A model generated the notes under the pieces. It ran no database searches. It was not told the origin of the DNA and saw only the letters and a list, made by a program, of their open reading frames with translations. From Plastoroseomonas hellenica (GTDB taxonomy: Bacteria > Pseudomonadota > Alphaproteobacteria > Acetobacterales > Acetobacteraceae): DNA of 50,086 nt. Shown here one piece after another: positions 40,275 to 49,295 of the stretch; position 1 is the stretch's first letter, and the number at the start of each line of letters is the position of its first letter. A program made the translations under genes and the position numbers. The stretch spans positions 1-50,086 of the forward strand of contig NZ_JAAGBB010000044.1 of assembly GCF_018129085.1 (NCBI RefSeq), given 5' to 3'.

Positions 40275-40895
40275 ATGCGCGCCGTCGATCTCGCCCTGGC
40301 CCTTGCCGTCGATGCCTCCTCCTCCGTCGATTACGACGAGTTCGGGCTGATGATGGGCGGCTACGCGGCCGCCTTCCGCGACGAGGAGATCCAGGCCGCC
40401 GCCCTCGCCGGTGCGCGCGGCGCGATCGCGGTCTGCCTGCTGCTCTGGTCGGGGCGCGGGGCGCATGCGCTGGGCGTGCCCTGGACGGCGCTCGAGGATG
40501 CGGCGTCGGCCACCGCGATCGCGGACGCCATCGAGAGCTGCCCGCGCCTGGTGCCCGCCGGCGCCACGGCGCTGGGGGAGGGGATGGCCGCCGGGCTCGC
40601 CCAACTCGCCACCTGCCCGGCGCCGGCAGCGCGCGGGGTCATGGATGTCTCGGGCGACGGCGCCCACAACCAGGGGCGGCCGCCCGGCCCGGTGCGCGAC
40701 ATCGGCGTCGCCGCTGGCTTCACGATCAACGCCCTCGCGGTCGTGAACGAGGAACCGGAGTTGCTGGATCATTACGCAACAGAAGTGATCGGCGGCCCCG
40801 GCAGCTTCGCCATGGCCTGCCCCGACTACGCCGCCTTCGCGGAAGCCATTCGGAGGAAGTTGTTGCGTGAAATGAGCGGTGCACCCATCGCCTAA
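40275..40895 (+). CDS. DUF1194 (von Willebrand A-like) protein
   Basis: 206 residues. DUF1194 (PF06707) with a MIDAS-like metal site: D13-S15-S17 in 'AVDASSSVD', a Thr in 'GATALGEG' and an Asp in 'VSGDGAHN'. No convincing signal peptide from this start; many homologues are secreted, so an upstream non-ATG start is conceivable but unsupported. It probably mediates protein-protein contacts; the partner is unknown. A short hairpin follows the stop. Confidence 0.82.
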   Translation: MRAVDLALALAVDASSSVDYDEFGLMMGGYAAAFRDEEIQAAALAGARGAIAVCLLLWSGRGAHALGVPWTALEDAASATAIADAIESCPRLVPAGATALGEGMAAGLAQLATCPAPAARGVMDVSGDGAHNQGRPPGPVRDIGVAAGFTINALAVVNEEPELLDHYATEVIGGPGSFAMACPDYAAFAEAIRRKLLREMSGAPIA

Positions 40896-40910
40896 GAGGT
40901 CTTCACCTCT
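40895..40910 (+). terminator. Small hairpin after the DUF1194 gene
   Basis: AGAGGT-CTTC-ACCTCT, a 6-bp stem starting at the last base of the stop codon; followed by CT-rich sequence but no T-run. Weak terminator. Confidence 0.4.
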
Positions 40911-40961
40911 GCCCTGGGCCATGGCATCCCGGCGATCCCGACCACCGCATAGGCGCGCCCC

Positions 40962-42077
40962 ATGCTGCTGCTGATTCCCGGCCCCGTGCAGACCCGGCCC
41001 GAGCTCCGTGCCGTGATGGGCCAGGACATCGCCCCCTGGGACAACGACTTCCGCCCGGTCTATGCCGGCATCCGCGACCGCGTGCGGGACCTCGCCGGCG
41101 GCGGCGCCGAAACCCACGCCACCCTGCCGCTGCAGGGCTGCGGCCATTTCATGGTCGAAGCCGCGGTCCGCACCTACACCGCCCCCGGCGCCCGCATCCT
41201 GATCCCGATGAACGGCGCCTATGCCAGCCGCATGGAGCGCCTGGTCCGCGAATGCGGCCGCGTCCCGGTGCCGCTGCCCGTCCCCGACACCCGCCCGGTG
41301 ACGGGGGAGGAGGTCGCCGCCGCACTCGCCGCCGATCCCGGGATCGGCCATGTCGCGATGGTCTACAGCGAGACCGGCAGCGGCATCATCAACGACCCCG
41401 CCGAGATCGGCGCCGCGGTCCGCAATGCCGGCCGGCGCATGATCCTCGATGCCGTCTCCGCCTTCGGCGCCCTGCCGCTCGACCTCGGCGTGCAGCCCGA
41501 GATCGACGTCATGGTCTTCACCTCCGGCAAGTGCTTCGAAGGCATGCCCGGCATCGGCTTCGCCGTCGCCCGCATCGACCGCACGGTCGCCAGCGCCGGC
41601 AATGCCGGGTCCTGGTGCTTCGATCTCTCGGACGTCTACACGCATGCGCTCCGCAATAGCTGGGGCAGCTTCCGCTTCACCCCCGCGGTGCAGGCGCTGA
41701 ACGCCTTCGCGATGGCGCTCGAGCTGCACGCCGCCGAAGGCGGCCAGGCCGCACGCCTCGCGCGCTACCAGGAGAACGCGAAGCTCCTCTACGACGGTGC
41801 CCTCTCCCTCGGCCTCACGCCCTATCTGGAACGCAAGCACCAGGGCCCGGTCATCGTCACCATCCACCAGCCCGCGGACCGCGCCTTCGCGCTGCAGGCC
41901 TTCGTGGACGCGCTGAAGTCGCGCGGCGTGCTGATCTCGAACTTCCACAACACCCAGGCGCCAACCATGCGCATCGGCGCGATCGGCGCGGTGACCGCGA
42001 CCGACATCAAATTCGCCGTGGAAGCGATCGGCGCCACCCTCGACGCCATGGGCATCAGCCGGCGCGAAGCGGCGTAG
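40962..42077 (+). CDS. PLP-dependent transaminase, 2-aminoethylphosphonate-pyruvate type (PhnW-like)
   Basis: 371 residues, class V aminotransferase. PhnW-like features: 'LLLIPGPVQTRPELRAVM', 'PWDNDFRPVYAGIRDRV', 'LQGCGHFMVEAAVR', and the PLP lysine K190 in 'FTSGKCFEGMPGIGF' (PhnW proteins have NKCIQGVPG here). D163 in 'LDAVSAFGA' should bind the pyridine nitrogen. It would convert 2-aminoethylphosphonate plus pyruvate to phosphonoacetaldehyde plus alanine, or serve as an alanine-glyoxylate-type transaminase. No phosphonatase or C-P lyase genes lie nearby, so the phosphonate role is tentative. Confidence 0.8.
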   Translation: MLLLIPGPVQTRPELRAVMGQDIAPWDNDFRPVYAGIRDRVRDLAGGGAETHATLPLQGCGHFMVEAAVRTYTAPGARILIPMNGAYASRMERLVRECGRVPVPLPVPDTRPVTGEEVAAALAADPGIGHVAMVYSETGSGIINDPAEIGAAVRNAGRRMILDAVSAFGALPLDLGVQPEIDVMVFTSGKCFEGMPGIGFAVARIDRTVASAGNAGSWCFDLSDVYTHALRNSWGSFRFTPAVQALNAFAMALELHAAEGGQAARLARYQENAKLLYDGALSLGLTPYLERKHQGPVIVTIHQPADRAFALQAFVDALKSRGVLISNFHNTQAPTMRIGAIGAVTATDIKFAVEAIGATLDAMGISRREAA

Positions 42078-42080
42078 GTT

Positions 42081-42105
42081 GCCTCGGGGGCAGAGCCCCC
42101 GAGGC
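42081..42105. terminator. Bidirectional hairpin terminator
   Basis: GCCTCGGGGGC (42081-42091) pairs perfectly with 42095-42105 around AGA. It lies between convergent stops (42077 and 42111). Confidence 0.72.
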
Positions 42106-42110
42106 CACTC

Positions 42111-43094
42111 CTACTCCGGCCGGATGTCGGCGGTGCGGATGACGCGGGTCCAGCGGTCCACTTCCTGGCGTTGGAAGGCGGCGAATTCGGCCGGCGTATT
42201 GGCGACGATGGTGAAGCCGATCTGCTCCAGCCGCTGCCGGCTTTCGGGGTGGCGCAGTGCTTCGGCGGTCGCGGCGTGGATGCGGGCCTGCAGCGCGGGC
42301 GCGATGCCGGCTGGCGCCATCATCGCCTGCCAGGAGGTGACGACGAAATCCTGCAGCCCGGCTTCGATCCCGGTCGGGACGTTGGGCAGGATGGCGGCGC
42401 GCTCGCGCGAGGTGACGATGATCGCCTTGAGGCGCCCGCCCGCGATGTGTCCCGCGACGGTGCCGAGGTTCTGGAAGCTGATCTGCACATTGCCGGCGAT
42501 CAGGTCGGTCGCCGCGGCGGCGCCGCCGGCATAGGGCACATGCGTCGCATCGGTCCCGGTGACCTGCTTGAAGAGCTCCATGGTGAGCTGGTCGGAGGAT
42601 CCGACGCCGCTGGTCGAGTAGGAGACGCGGCCGCGGTTCCGCTGCATCCAGTCGATCACGCCAGCGAGGTCGTTGGCCGGCACTAGGTTCGGGTTGACCA
42701 CCAGCACGTTCGGCGTGGTGACGGCGACGGTGATCGGCGCGAAGTCGCGCGTCGCGTCGTAGGAGAGGTTGGGCCGCAGCGCCTGGTTGATCGCGAAGAC
42801 GCCGATCGAGCCCACGAACAGCGTGTGGCCGTCGGGTGCGGCGCGCACCACGAGCCGGGCCGCGACCTCGCCGTTCGCGCCGGGCCGGTTCTCGGCCACC
42901 ACCGGCTGGCCGAGCGCCTGCTGCAGGCGGGTCGCGATGACGCGCGCCGTGATGTCGGACGGCCCGCCCGCCACGAAGGGCACCAGGATGGTCACGGCCC
43001 GTTGCGGCCAGGCGGCTTCCTGGGCGCGAAGCGCAGGGGCGGGCAGCATCGGCGCGGCGGCGAGGCCGCCGAGCAGGGTGCGGCGCAGCATCAT
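42111..43094 (-). CDS. Tripartite tricarboxylate transporter receptor (Bug/TctC), ninth copy
   Basis: 327 residues. Signal peptide [25 protein letters not shown], then '[19 protein letters not shown]' and the ligand loop [11 protein letters not shown], which departs from GAGGNIG. GGGAGAG ribosome binding site before the ATG pair. It stands alone between a convergent transaminase gene and divergent fhs, with no transporter genes nearby. Confidence 0.88.
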   Translation of the reverse strand: MMLRRTLLGGLAAAPMLPAPALRAQEAAWPQRAVTILVPFVAGGPSDITARVIATRLQQALGQPVVAENRPGANGEVAARLVVRAAPDGHTLFVGSIGVFAINQALRPNLSYDATRDFAPITVAVTTPNVLVVNPNLVPANDLAGVIDWMQRNRGRVSYSTSGVGSSDQLTMELFKQVTGTDATHVPYAGGAAAATDLIAGNVQISFQNLGTVAGHIAGGRLKAIIVTSRERAAILPNVPTGIEAGLQDFVVTSWQAMMAPAGIAPALQARIHAATAEALRHPESRQRLEQIGFTIVANTPAEFAAFQRQEVDRWTRVIRTADIRPE

Positions 43095-43211
43095 GGAAAT
43101 CTCTCCCGGTCTTTGCGCGGAGGATAGGCGGCGCCTGGTGCCTTGCGAAGCCCGCTTGCGCCGCCTCCGTGCTGCCCAGGAGGGTGAATCACGCGACCAA
43201 GCGAAATGGCT

Positions 43212-43242
43212 CCATGATCGGTTCCACTCGGACCGATCATGG
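43212..43242. promoter_or_regulatory. 11-bp inverted repeat in the fhs leader
   Basis: CCATGATCGGT (43212-43222) and its exact inverse at 43232-43242, spacer 9 bases; a T-G and a C-G pair can extend it inward. It ends 39 bases before the fhs ATG. It could be an operator dyad or an RNA hairpin (attenuator). Confidence 0.6.
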
Positions 43243-43281
43243 TCTAAGCGCGAAGGCTGCACGCTCCAGGAGACGCAGCGC

Positions 43282-44952
43282 ATGGCCACCGACCTCGAGA
43301 TCGCCCGACGCGCGAAGCTGCTGCCGATCGCCGAGATCGCGAGCCGCGCCGGCATCCCGGAGGCGGCGCTGGAGCCTTATGGGCGGTACAAGGCAAAGGT
43401 GGCGCTGGATTTCGCGCTGGGCCGCAGCGAGGCGAAGCAGGGCGCGCTGGTGCTGGTCACCGGCATCAACCCGACCGCCGCCGGCGAAGGCAAGACCACG
43501 ACGACCATCGGGCTCGGCGATGCGCTGAACGCGCTCGGCACCCGGACGATGATCTGCCTGCGGGAGCCCTCGCTCGGCCCCTGCTTCGGGGTGAAGGGCG
43601 GTGCGACGGGGGGCGGCCGTGCCCAGGTGGCGCCGATGGAGGACATCAACCTCCATTTCACCGGCGATTTCCATGCCATCACCAGCGCCAACAACCTGCT
43701 GGCCGCGATGGTCGATAACCACTTGTATTGGGGCAACGGCCACGAGCTCGATGCGCGGCGCGTCTCTTGGCGGCGGGCGATCGACATGAACGATCGTGCG
43801 CTGCGCTCGACGGTCGCGAGCCTGGGTGGCGTCGCCAACGGCTTCCCGCGCGAGGATGGCTTCGACATCACCGTGGCATCAGAGGTGATGGCGGTGTTCT
43901 GCCTGGCCCGCGACCTCGCCGACCTGCAGGCGCGGCTCGGGCGCATGATCGTCGGCAACCGCCGCGACGGCACGCCGGTGACCGCGCATGACCTGAAGGC
44001 GGATGGCGCCATGGCGGCGCTGCTGCGCGATGCGCTGGCGCCCAACCTGGTGCAGACGCTGGAAGGCTCGCCGGCGCTGGTGCATGGCGGGCCCTTCGCG
44101 AATATCGCGCATGGCTGCAACAGCCTGATCGCGACCAGGCTCGGCCTTTCGCTCGCCGATGTCGTGGTGACCGAAGCGGGTTTTGGCGCTGATCTCGGGG
44201 CTGAGAAGTTCTGCGACATCAAGGCGCGGATCGGCGGCCTGGCCCCGGCCGTCTCGGTCGTGGTCGCGACCGTCCGCGCGCTGAAGCTGCATGGCGGCGT
44301 CGCCAAGGCCGCACTCGGCACCGAGGATGTCGCAGCGGTCGAGCGCGGTGTCGTCAACCTGGCCCGCCATGTCGAGAACATGCGCAAATTCGGCCTGCCG
44401 GTGGTCGTCGCGCTGAACCGCTTCACCTCCGACACCGATGCCGAGATCGCGGCCGTGCGGGCGGCGATGCGGGTGCTCGGCGCGGAAGCCGTTCTCTGCA
44501 CCCATTGGGGCGACGGTGCCGCCGGCGCGCTCGACCTCGCGCGCGCTGTCAGGGCGGAGATCGAACGCGGCGCCGCACGCTTCCAGCCGCTCTACCCGGA
44601 TGCCATGCCGCTCGCCGGCAAGATCGGCACCGTGGCGCGGGAGATCTACCACGCGGCCGACGTCGCGATCCCGCCGCCGGTCCTGCAGAAGCTCGCGAAG
44701 TTCGAGGCGCAGGGTTTCGGCCGCGTGCCGGTCTGCATCGCCAAGACCCAGTATTCCTTTAGCAGCGACCCGACCCTGCTCGGCGCGCCCAGCGGCCACA
44801 CGCTTTCGGTCCGCGACGTCAGGCTTTCCGCCGGCGCTGGCTTCGTGGTCGCGATCTGCGGGGACATCATGACCATGCCCGGCCTGCCGCGGCACCCGGC
44901 CGCCGAGACCATCGGCCTCGATGCCGAAGGCCGGATCGAGGGGTTGTTCTGA
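43282..44952 (+). CDS. fhs: Formate-tetrahydrofolate ligase
   Basis: 556 residues, the usual length. ATP loop '[21 protein letters not shown]' (60-80), then '[40 protein letters not shown]' and '[17 protein letters not shown]', all strictly conserved in the family (PF01268). It makes 10-formyl-tetrahydrofolate from formate and ATP. An AGGAG site precedes the ATG. The TPR-methyltransferase gene follows after 10 bases. It supplies one-carbon units to purine and, via methyl-THF, to MetH. Confidence 0.97.
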   Translation: MATDLEIARRAKLLPIAEIASRAGIPEAALEPYGRYKAKVALDFALGRSEAKQGALVLVTGINPTAAGEGKTTTTIGLGDALNALGTRTMICLREPSLGPCFGVKGGATGGGRAQVAPMEDINLHFTGDFHAITSANNLLAAMVDNHLYWGNGHELDARRVSWRRAIDMNDRALRSTVASLGGVANGFPREDGFDITVASEVMAVFCLARDLADLQARLGRMIVGNRRDGTPVTAHDLKADGAMAALLRDALAPNLVQTLEGSPALVHGGPFANIAHGCNSLIATRLGLSLADVVVTEAGFGADLGAEKFCDIKARIGGLAPAVSVVVATVRALKLHGGVAKAALGTEDVAAVERGVVNLARHVENMRKFGLPVVVALNRFTSDTDAEIAAVRAAMRVLGAEAVLCTHWGDGAAGALDLARAVRAEIERGAARFQPLYPDAMPLAGKIGTVAREIYHAADVAIPPPVLQKLAKFEAQGFGRVPVCIAKTQYSFSSDPTLLGAPSGHTLSVRDVRLSAGAGFVVAICGDIMTMPGLPRHPAAETIGLDAEGRIEGLF

Positions 44953-44962
44953 GGATGCGCCA

Positions 44963-46168
44963 ATGACCGCCCAGGAACTCGCCGCGCTGCTGCGCCAGGG
45001 CATGGCGCACCACACCGCCGGCCGCATCGCCGATGCGGCGGCGCTCTATGCCCGGGTGCTCAGGCGCGCGCCGGAGGACGGCAATGCCCACAACCTGGCG
45101 GGCATCGCGGCCCGGCAGATGGGGGACATGGCGGCGGCGCTGGAGCACGGCGCGCGCGCGGTGGCCGCGAACCCCGACAGCGGCATCTTCCACGCCAATT
45201 TCGGCGCGACGCTCGCTGAGGCGGGGCGGCTGCCGCACGCGGTGCAGGCTTTCCGCCGCGCGCTGGTGACGCGGCCCGACGATGCCGTGACCTTGCGCAA
45301 TCTCGGCCAGGCGCTGACCACCATGGGCGACACCGACGCCGCCATGGCACCGCTCGCCCGTGCCGCGGAACTGGCGCCGGATGCGCCGGAGCCGCAGCTC
45401 GCGATCGCCCATGCCTGCCGCGACGCCGGCGATGCGGCCGGCGCCATCAGGGCGGCGCGCGCAGCGCTCGCCCGCTCCGGTGCGCAGCCCGGTCTTGCCG
45501 ATCAGGCGCGCTTCCTGCTGGCCGCTCTCGGCGAAGCACCGGCGCCCGACCGCGCACCGGCCGGTTATGTCCGCGACCTGTTCGACCAATACGCCCCGCG
45601 CTTCGATGCCGAGCTCACCGGCCGCCTCGGCTACGCGACGCCCGGTGAGCTCGCGGCGCTGCTCGACGAAGCCGGCGTGCCGGCGGCGCGCGGGCTGGAG
45701 GTGCTGGACCTCGGCTGCGGCACCGGCCTCTCCGGCCTGCCGCTGACGCGCTTCGCGGCGCGGCTGACCGGGCTCGACCTGTCGCCGCGGATGCTGGCCT
45801 CGGCGAAGGCGCGCGGCATCTACGATGCGCTGGCGGAGGCGGACCTGCTGGCCTGGTTGCCGACCCAGCCGGCGCGCTTCGACCTGATCGTCGCGGCCGA
45901 TGTGCTGAACTATCTCGGCGATCTCGCCCCTGCCTTCGCGACGATCGGGATGGCGCTGCGCCCCGGCGGCCATGCCGGCTTCTCGATCGAGACCGGCGAC
46001 GCCCTGCCCTTCGCCCTCGGCGAAGGCATGCGCTACCGCCATGCGCCGGCGCATGTGCGATCCCTGCTCGCCGCTGCCGGCCTGACGCTGGTCGCGGAGC
46101 GGGACGCGGTGCTGCGGCAGGAGAAGGGCGGGCCGGTCGAAGGGCGGCTCTTCGTGGTCCGGCGCTGA
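44963..46168 (+). CDS. TPR-repeat SAM-dependent methyltransferase
   Basis: 401 residues. TPR repeats cover about 1-175 (for example 'NAHNLAGIAARQMGDMAAALEHGARAVAANPD'). A class I methyltransferase domain follows, with 'VLDLGCGTGLSGLPL' near 248-262 and 'FDLIVAADVLNYLGDL'. 'YVRDLFDQYAPRFDAELTGRLGY' is the linker typical of these TPR-fused methyltransferases. Substrate unknown, perhaps a protein held by the TPR part. A GAGG site overlaps the end of fhs, so co-expression with fhs is likely. Confidence 0.87.
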   Translation: MTAQELAALLRQGMAHHTAGRIADAAALYARVLRRAPEDGNAHNLAGIAARQMGDMAAALEHGARAVAANPDSGIFHANFGATLAEAGRLPHAVQAFRRALVTRPDDAVTLRNLGQALTTMGDTDAAMAPLARAAELAPDAPEPQLAIAHACRDAGDAAGAIRAARAALARSGAQPGLADQARFLLAALGEAPAPDRAPAGYVRDLFDQYAPRFDAELTGRLGYATPGELAALLDEAGVPAARGLEVLDLGCGTGLSGLPLTRFAARLTGLDLSPRMLASAKARGIYDALAEADLLAWLPTQPARFDLIVAADVLNYLGDLAPAFATIGMALRPGGHAGFSIETGDALPFALGEGMRYRHAPAHVRSLLAAAGLTLVAERDAVLRQEKGGPVEGRLFVVRR

Positions 46169-46180
46169 ATCTCGGACCAT

Positions 46181-47104
46181 CTAACGCTGCGCGGTCCTCC
46201 GCAGCATGCAGCGGATTGCGTCCACCACCACGTCCGGCGCCTCGCGCGGCAGGAAGTGGCCGACGCCCTCGATCACCCTTCGCTCGTAGTCGCGCGTGAA
46301 GAACCGTTCCTTGCCGGCGGATGTGGCGGGGAAATTGTCCCGGTCCTTGGCGCCGTGCAGCATCAGCGTCGGGACGGTGATCGGCGGGTCCTCGGCGAGG
46401 CGCGCTTCCAGCGCCGCGTGCTCGGGGGCGCCGGGCACATCCCTCCAGCGCTGGCGGTAGGCATGGATGCTGATCGGTGCCCAGTCCGGGTTGTCCCAGG
46501 ATGCCGCGGTCGTCTCGAAGGCCGCTTCGCTGAACCACCAGTCCGGCGACCAGCTTTCCCAGAGGAAGCGGCAGAGCCGGCGGCGATCCTGCTCCATCGC
46601 TTCGCGGCCCTGGCCGGTGGCGACCAGCCATTCGTACCAATAGGCCTTCGCCAGATCGTAGGACATGTGCTTCACCGGATGCGCGGTGGCATAGCCGGCG
46701 GACATCGCGACCAGGCCGCTCAGGCGCTCCGGGAAGAGGGCGCCGACGACATAGCCGGCGCGCGCACCCCAGTCATGCCCGGCGATGATGGCGTCGCGCA
46801 GATCAAGCGCCGCGAGGAAATCGGCGAGGTCCTGGCCAAGTGCCGCGATGGCGCCGCTGCGCAAGGTGGCCGCGGCATGGAACCGCGTCTCTCCGCAGCC
46901 GCGCAGGAAGGGCAGCAGCAGGCGGCAGCCATCCGCGGCGAGGCCGGGAACCACACCGTCCCAGCAACGCACGTCATCCGGCCAGCCATGCACCAGCACC
47001 ACGGTCCGGCCATCGGGATGGCCGGCCTCCTCATAGGCGATGCGAAGGTCCCGTGTATCGACGTGACGGAGCTTCACCGTCCCGGAGGGGCCGCTAATCG
47101 CCAT
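46181..47104 (-). CDS. Alpha/beta hydrolase, epoxide hydrolase/dehalogenase-like
   Basis: 307 residues. 'VLVHGWPDD' (36-44) provides the oxyanion loop. The nucleophile is an aspartate, D111 in 'AGHDWGARAGY', as in epoxide hydrolases and haloalkane dehalogenases rather than serine esterases. The catalytic His is in 'GVGHFLPREAP' and an acid in 'LHGAKDRDNFP'. Cytoplasmic. It is convergent with the TPR-methyltransferase gene (12 bases). The first 11 bases overlap a possible 42-residue upstream ORF. The start is not well fixed, because the ATG has a weak ribosome binding site. Confidence 0.85.
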   Translation of the reverse strand: MAISGPSGTVKLRHVDTRDLRIAYEEAGHPDGRTVVLVHGWPDDVRCWDGVVPGLAADGCRLLLPFLRGCGETRFHAAATLRSGAIAALGQDLADFLAALDLRDAIIAGHDWGARAGYVVGALFPERLSGLVAMSAGYATAHPVKHMSYDLAKAYWYEWLVATGQGREAMEQDRRRLCRFLWESWSPDWWFSEAAFETTAASWDNPDWAPISIHAYRQRWRDVPGAPEHAALEARLAEDPPITVPTLMLHGAKDRDNFPATSAGKERFFTRDYERRVIEGVGHFLPREAPDVVVDAIRCMLRRTAQR

Positions 47105-47222
47105 CGCCGCGGACGCCGAGCCGGTCGGCGGCGGGCGGAACACCCTCGGGCTTCGCCCGCAGCACGGGCTGGAAGACGTGGCGCTCGAGGACATCGGTCA
47201 ACGGCTGCTTCGATCCGGTCAT
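47094..47222 (-). CDS. Possible 42-residue protein upstream of the hydrolase
   Basis: ATG 47222 with GGAG seven bases upstream opens a 42-residue frame: 'MTGSKQPLTDVLERHVFQPV', then 'LRAKPEGVPPAADRLGVRGDGD'. Its stop lies inside the beginning of the alpha/beta hydrolase gene (11-base overlap), which would couple the two. The first 30 residues look like a real helical protein start; the tail looks like read-through of GC-rich sequence, so this may be a truncated gene. The remaining sequence up to the cupin gene (47223-47377) shows nothing else. Confidence 0.4.
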   Translation of the reverse strand: MTGSKQPLTDVLERHVFQPVLRAKPEGVPPAADRLGVRGDGD

Positions 47223-47377
47223 GGGCAAGCTCCGGTCCGTGTCGTGCGTCAGTTCGGAACGCGCGGCGACCGCGTGGTTTGCCGGCATGCGGCAGGCGCG
47301 CGGAGACGTGTGGAACGCGGCCGTCGCCCGCGGCGGCCGACGATCGCCTGGGCCGAGCTGCAGTCAGCCCGCCCCGG

Positions 47378-47728
47378 TCACGCCGCGGGCGGGTGGTCCC
47401 GGCCATGGACCTCCGCCGGCGGATGCGTCGCCTCGACCGCGGTGAAGGCCTCGAGGATGCGGTAGCTGTGCTCGGCACCCCTCGGCACAATCCAGGATTC
47501 GCCCGGCTCCAGCCGGATCATCTGACCTTCGATGCTGAGCTCGGCGCGGCCCGCGATGACGAAGCCGACCGTCTCATAGTCGCGCCGGACCGGCGGCTTG
47601 GCCGCATCGGGCGCCTCGTTCTTCCAAAGACGCATCGACAGGCTGCGGCCGGCGGCGAGGTAGTGCTGCCCCTCCGGCCCCTTGGGCGCATGCGTGGCAT
47701 CCACCTTGACGACTGTCTTGTCCGCCAT
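47378..47728 (-). CDS. Cupin domain protein
   Basis: 116 residues. Single-domain cupin: 'DYETVGFVIAGRAELSIEGQMIRLEPGESWIVPRGAEHSYRIL' contains the two cupin motifs (residues about 50-95), with His in 'GAEHSYRI'. The usual HxH of motif 1 is not present ('YETVGFV'), so metal binding is doubtful. AGGGAGGATC before the ATG. It lies between the hydrolase group and upp. Function unknown. Confidence 0.82.
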   Translation of the reverse strand: MADKTVVKVDATHAPKGPEGQHYLAAGRSLSMRLWKNEAPDAAKPPVRRDYETVGFVIAGRAELSIEGQMIRLEPGESWIVPRGAEHSYRILEAFTAVEATHPPAEVHGRDHPPAA

Positions 47729-47808
47729 GGCTGATCCTCCCTGGTCAAGCCCTGTCGACAAAGGCCGAACGCCAGGCGGCGGGTGCGGTTGCCGGCCGTG
47801 GCTGGCGA

Positions 47809-48432
47809 TCAGGTCCCGAAGCAGCGATCCCCGGCATCGCCGAGCCCGGGCAGGATGAAGCCGCGGGCGTCGAGCTGGCGGTCGAGCGCGGCGGCGAGCA
47901 CGGGGATGTCCGGATGCGCCGCGGCGAAGTTCGCGACCCCCTCGGGCGCGGCGACCACGCAGAGGAAGCGGATCCGCGTCGTGCCCGCAGCCTTGAGCTG
48001 GGCGGCGGCCGCGATCGCGGAGCCGCCGGTCGCGAGCATGGGGTCGAGCAGCAGGGCGCCGCGGGCCGCGATATCGGGCGGCAGGCGCGCCATGTAGCCG
48101 CTCGGCTGCAGCGTGGTCTCGTCGCGGACCAGGCCGATATGGCCGATCGGCGCTTCCGGCAGCACGCGGCGCGCGCCTTCGAGCAGGCCGAGCCCGGCGC
48201 GCAGCACCGCGACCAGCGCCGGCGCCGGGCCGGCGAGCACGGGATGCGCCATGACCTCGAGCGGGGTCGCAACCTCGGCGGTGGTCTCCGGCAGGTCCCG
48301 GAGCGTCTCGCTCGCGAGGATGGCGCCGATCGCGGCGAGGGTTTCGCGGAAGGTGTCGGACGGCGTGGCGCGGTCGCGCAGCACCGCCATGCGGTGGCGG
48401 AGCAGCGCGTGGTCGCAGACGGAGAAGGTCAT
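47809..48432 (-). CDS. upp: Uracil phosphoribosyltransferase
   Basis: 207 residues from the ATG giving MTFSVCDHALLRHRM, the standard length and start (family proteins begin about eight residues before HPL/HAL); ATG 48462 would add ten residues. PRPP loop 'GALLLDPMLATGGSA', the segment 'GLVRDETTLQP' and the C-terminal 'DARGFILPGLGDAGDRCFGT' are diagnostic. It salvages uracil to UMP. An AGGA site lies seven bases upstream. Repeat copy B lies about 50 bases behind the start. Confidence 0.95.
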   Translation of the reverse strand: MTFSVCDHALLRHRMAVLRDRATPSDTFRETLAAIGAILASETLRDLPETTAEVATPLEVMAHPVLAGPAPALVAVLRAGLGLLEGARRVLPEAPIGHIGLVRDETTLQPSGYMARLPPDIAARGALLLDPMLATGGSAIAAAAQLKAAGTTRIRFLCVVAAPEGVANFAAAHPDIPVLAAALDRQLDARGFILPGLGDAGDRCFGT

Positions 48433-48478
48433 GATTGATTCCTGCACCTTGATCGTGGGCATGTTCAAGGTCCTCAAG

Positions 48479-48633
48479 CGCCGGCGCGCGCATCCGCGCG
48501 CTTGGCTTCCGCGCTGGGGGGGAGGCTCTGGCGGCGGCTGCGGGTCGCGCGCGGGGCCGCCTTCGCGGCCCCGGAGCATCGGCTTCGCCTCGCTCCGCAG
48601 AAGCCAGGGGCAGCCTGCGGCCGCGGGGAGGTT
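48479..48633 (+). repeat. Structured intergenic repeat, copy B
   Basis: Same architecture as copy A at 27351. Hairpin 1 has a GCGCGC stem and ATCC loop (48486-48491 with 48496-48501), then CTTGGC. Hairpin 2 at 48553-48572 has the same GGGGCCGC stem as copy A but loop CTTC, followed by CGGAGCATCG, then a CCAG-G-GGC segment and GGCCGCGGGGAGG. It occupies half of the 301-base non-coding stretch between upp and the secreted protein (48463-48763). In the remainder I see only the ribosome binding site of the next gene. Confidence 0.75.
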
Positions 48634-48763
48634 TGGCGAAGGCTTCGGGCGTTCGGACGGATATTTGATGCGGGGCCTGGCATGGCGAGGGGCCGCACCG
48701 TCTGGGCCGGGCCGGGCGTTCGGGCGAAGGTGGGGGAACCTTTTGCGGCGGGAAGCCCGGTAC

Positions 48764-49258
48764 ATGCGCAAGCTTTTGGTTGGCGTTGCCATCAACATGT
48801 TTCTTGCCGCCGGATTGGCGGTAGCCATGCCGCCCGCGCTCACGATCGACCAGTTGCTGGATATCTGCAGGTCGCCGACGGTCACCGAGGCGGCGGCGAC
48901 AGGCGATCGGCTCGGCTGGCCGCGCATGAATGCCGCGCGGCTCGAGGAATGGCGGGCCGGCTTCGTGTCCCACGTTGGCAGCCCGGTGCAGGTGGTGGGC
49001 TGGCAGCGGGGCGCCGATCGCGGCGCCGACGCGGTGTCGTTCTGGACGGCGCACGGCCCCGGCGGACACAGGGCCTGCGCCTACTCGACAGCCGAACCAG
49101 CCGGGCTCCTGGATGCCCTGTCGGCGCGCTTCGGCACGCCGGCCAGCCTGGACAGGCATGACTTCGGCACCATGGCATCCTGGAACCCCGGCAGGGCCGA
49201 GGTGTCCTTCGCCCAGATCGGATCGACGGCCGTCGTCAATATCCGCGGCCACGAGTAA
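48764..49258 (+). CDS. Secreted protein of unknown function
   Basis: 164 residues with a signal peptide (MRKLLVGVAINMFLAAGLAVA, cut before MPPALT). The mature part has no motif I recognise. It contains two Cys ('LLDICRSP', 'RACAYST'), which may form a disulfide, and an alternating C-terminal strand pattern ('RAEVSFAQIGSTAVVNI'). GGGAAG precedes the ATG. It stands alone between repeat copy B and the convergent OmpA-domain gene. Confidence 0.7.
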   Translation: MRKLLVGVAINMFLAAGLAVAMPPALTIDQLLDICRSPTVTEAAATGDRLGWPRMNAARLEEWRAGFVSHVGSPVQVVGWQRGADRGADAVSFWTAHGPGGHRACAYSTAEPAGLLDALSARFGTPASLDRHDFGTMASWNPGRAEVSFAQIGSTAVVNIRGHE

Positions 49259-49295
49259 ACGAGGGGGGCCGGGGGCGCGTGATCGCCGGCGGCGG

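Noticed and set aside
43127-43165. GGCGGCGC/GCGCCGCC inverted pair in the Bug-fhs intergenic region
   Set aside because: 8-bp GC-only arms with a 23-base loop are expected by chance in this composition.
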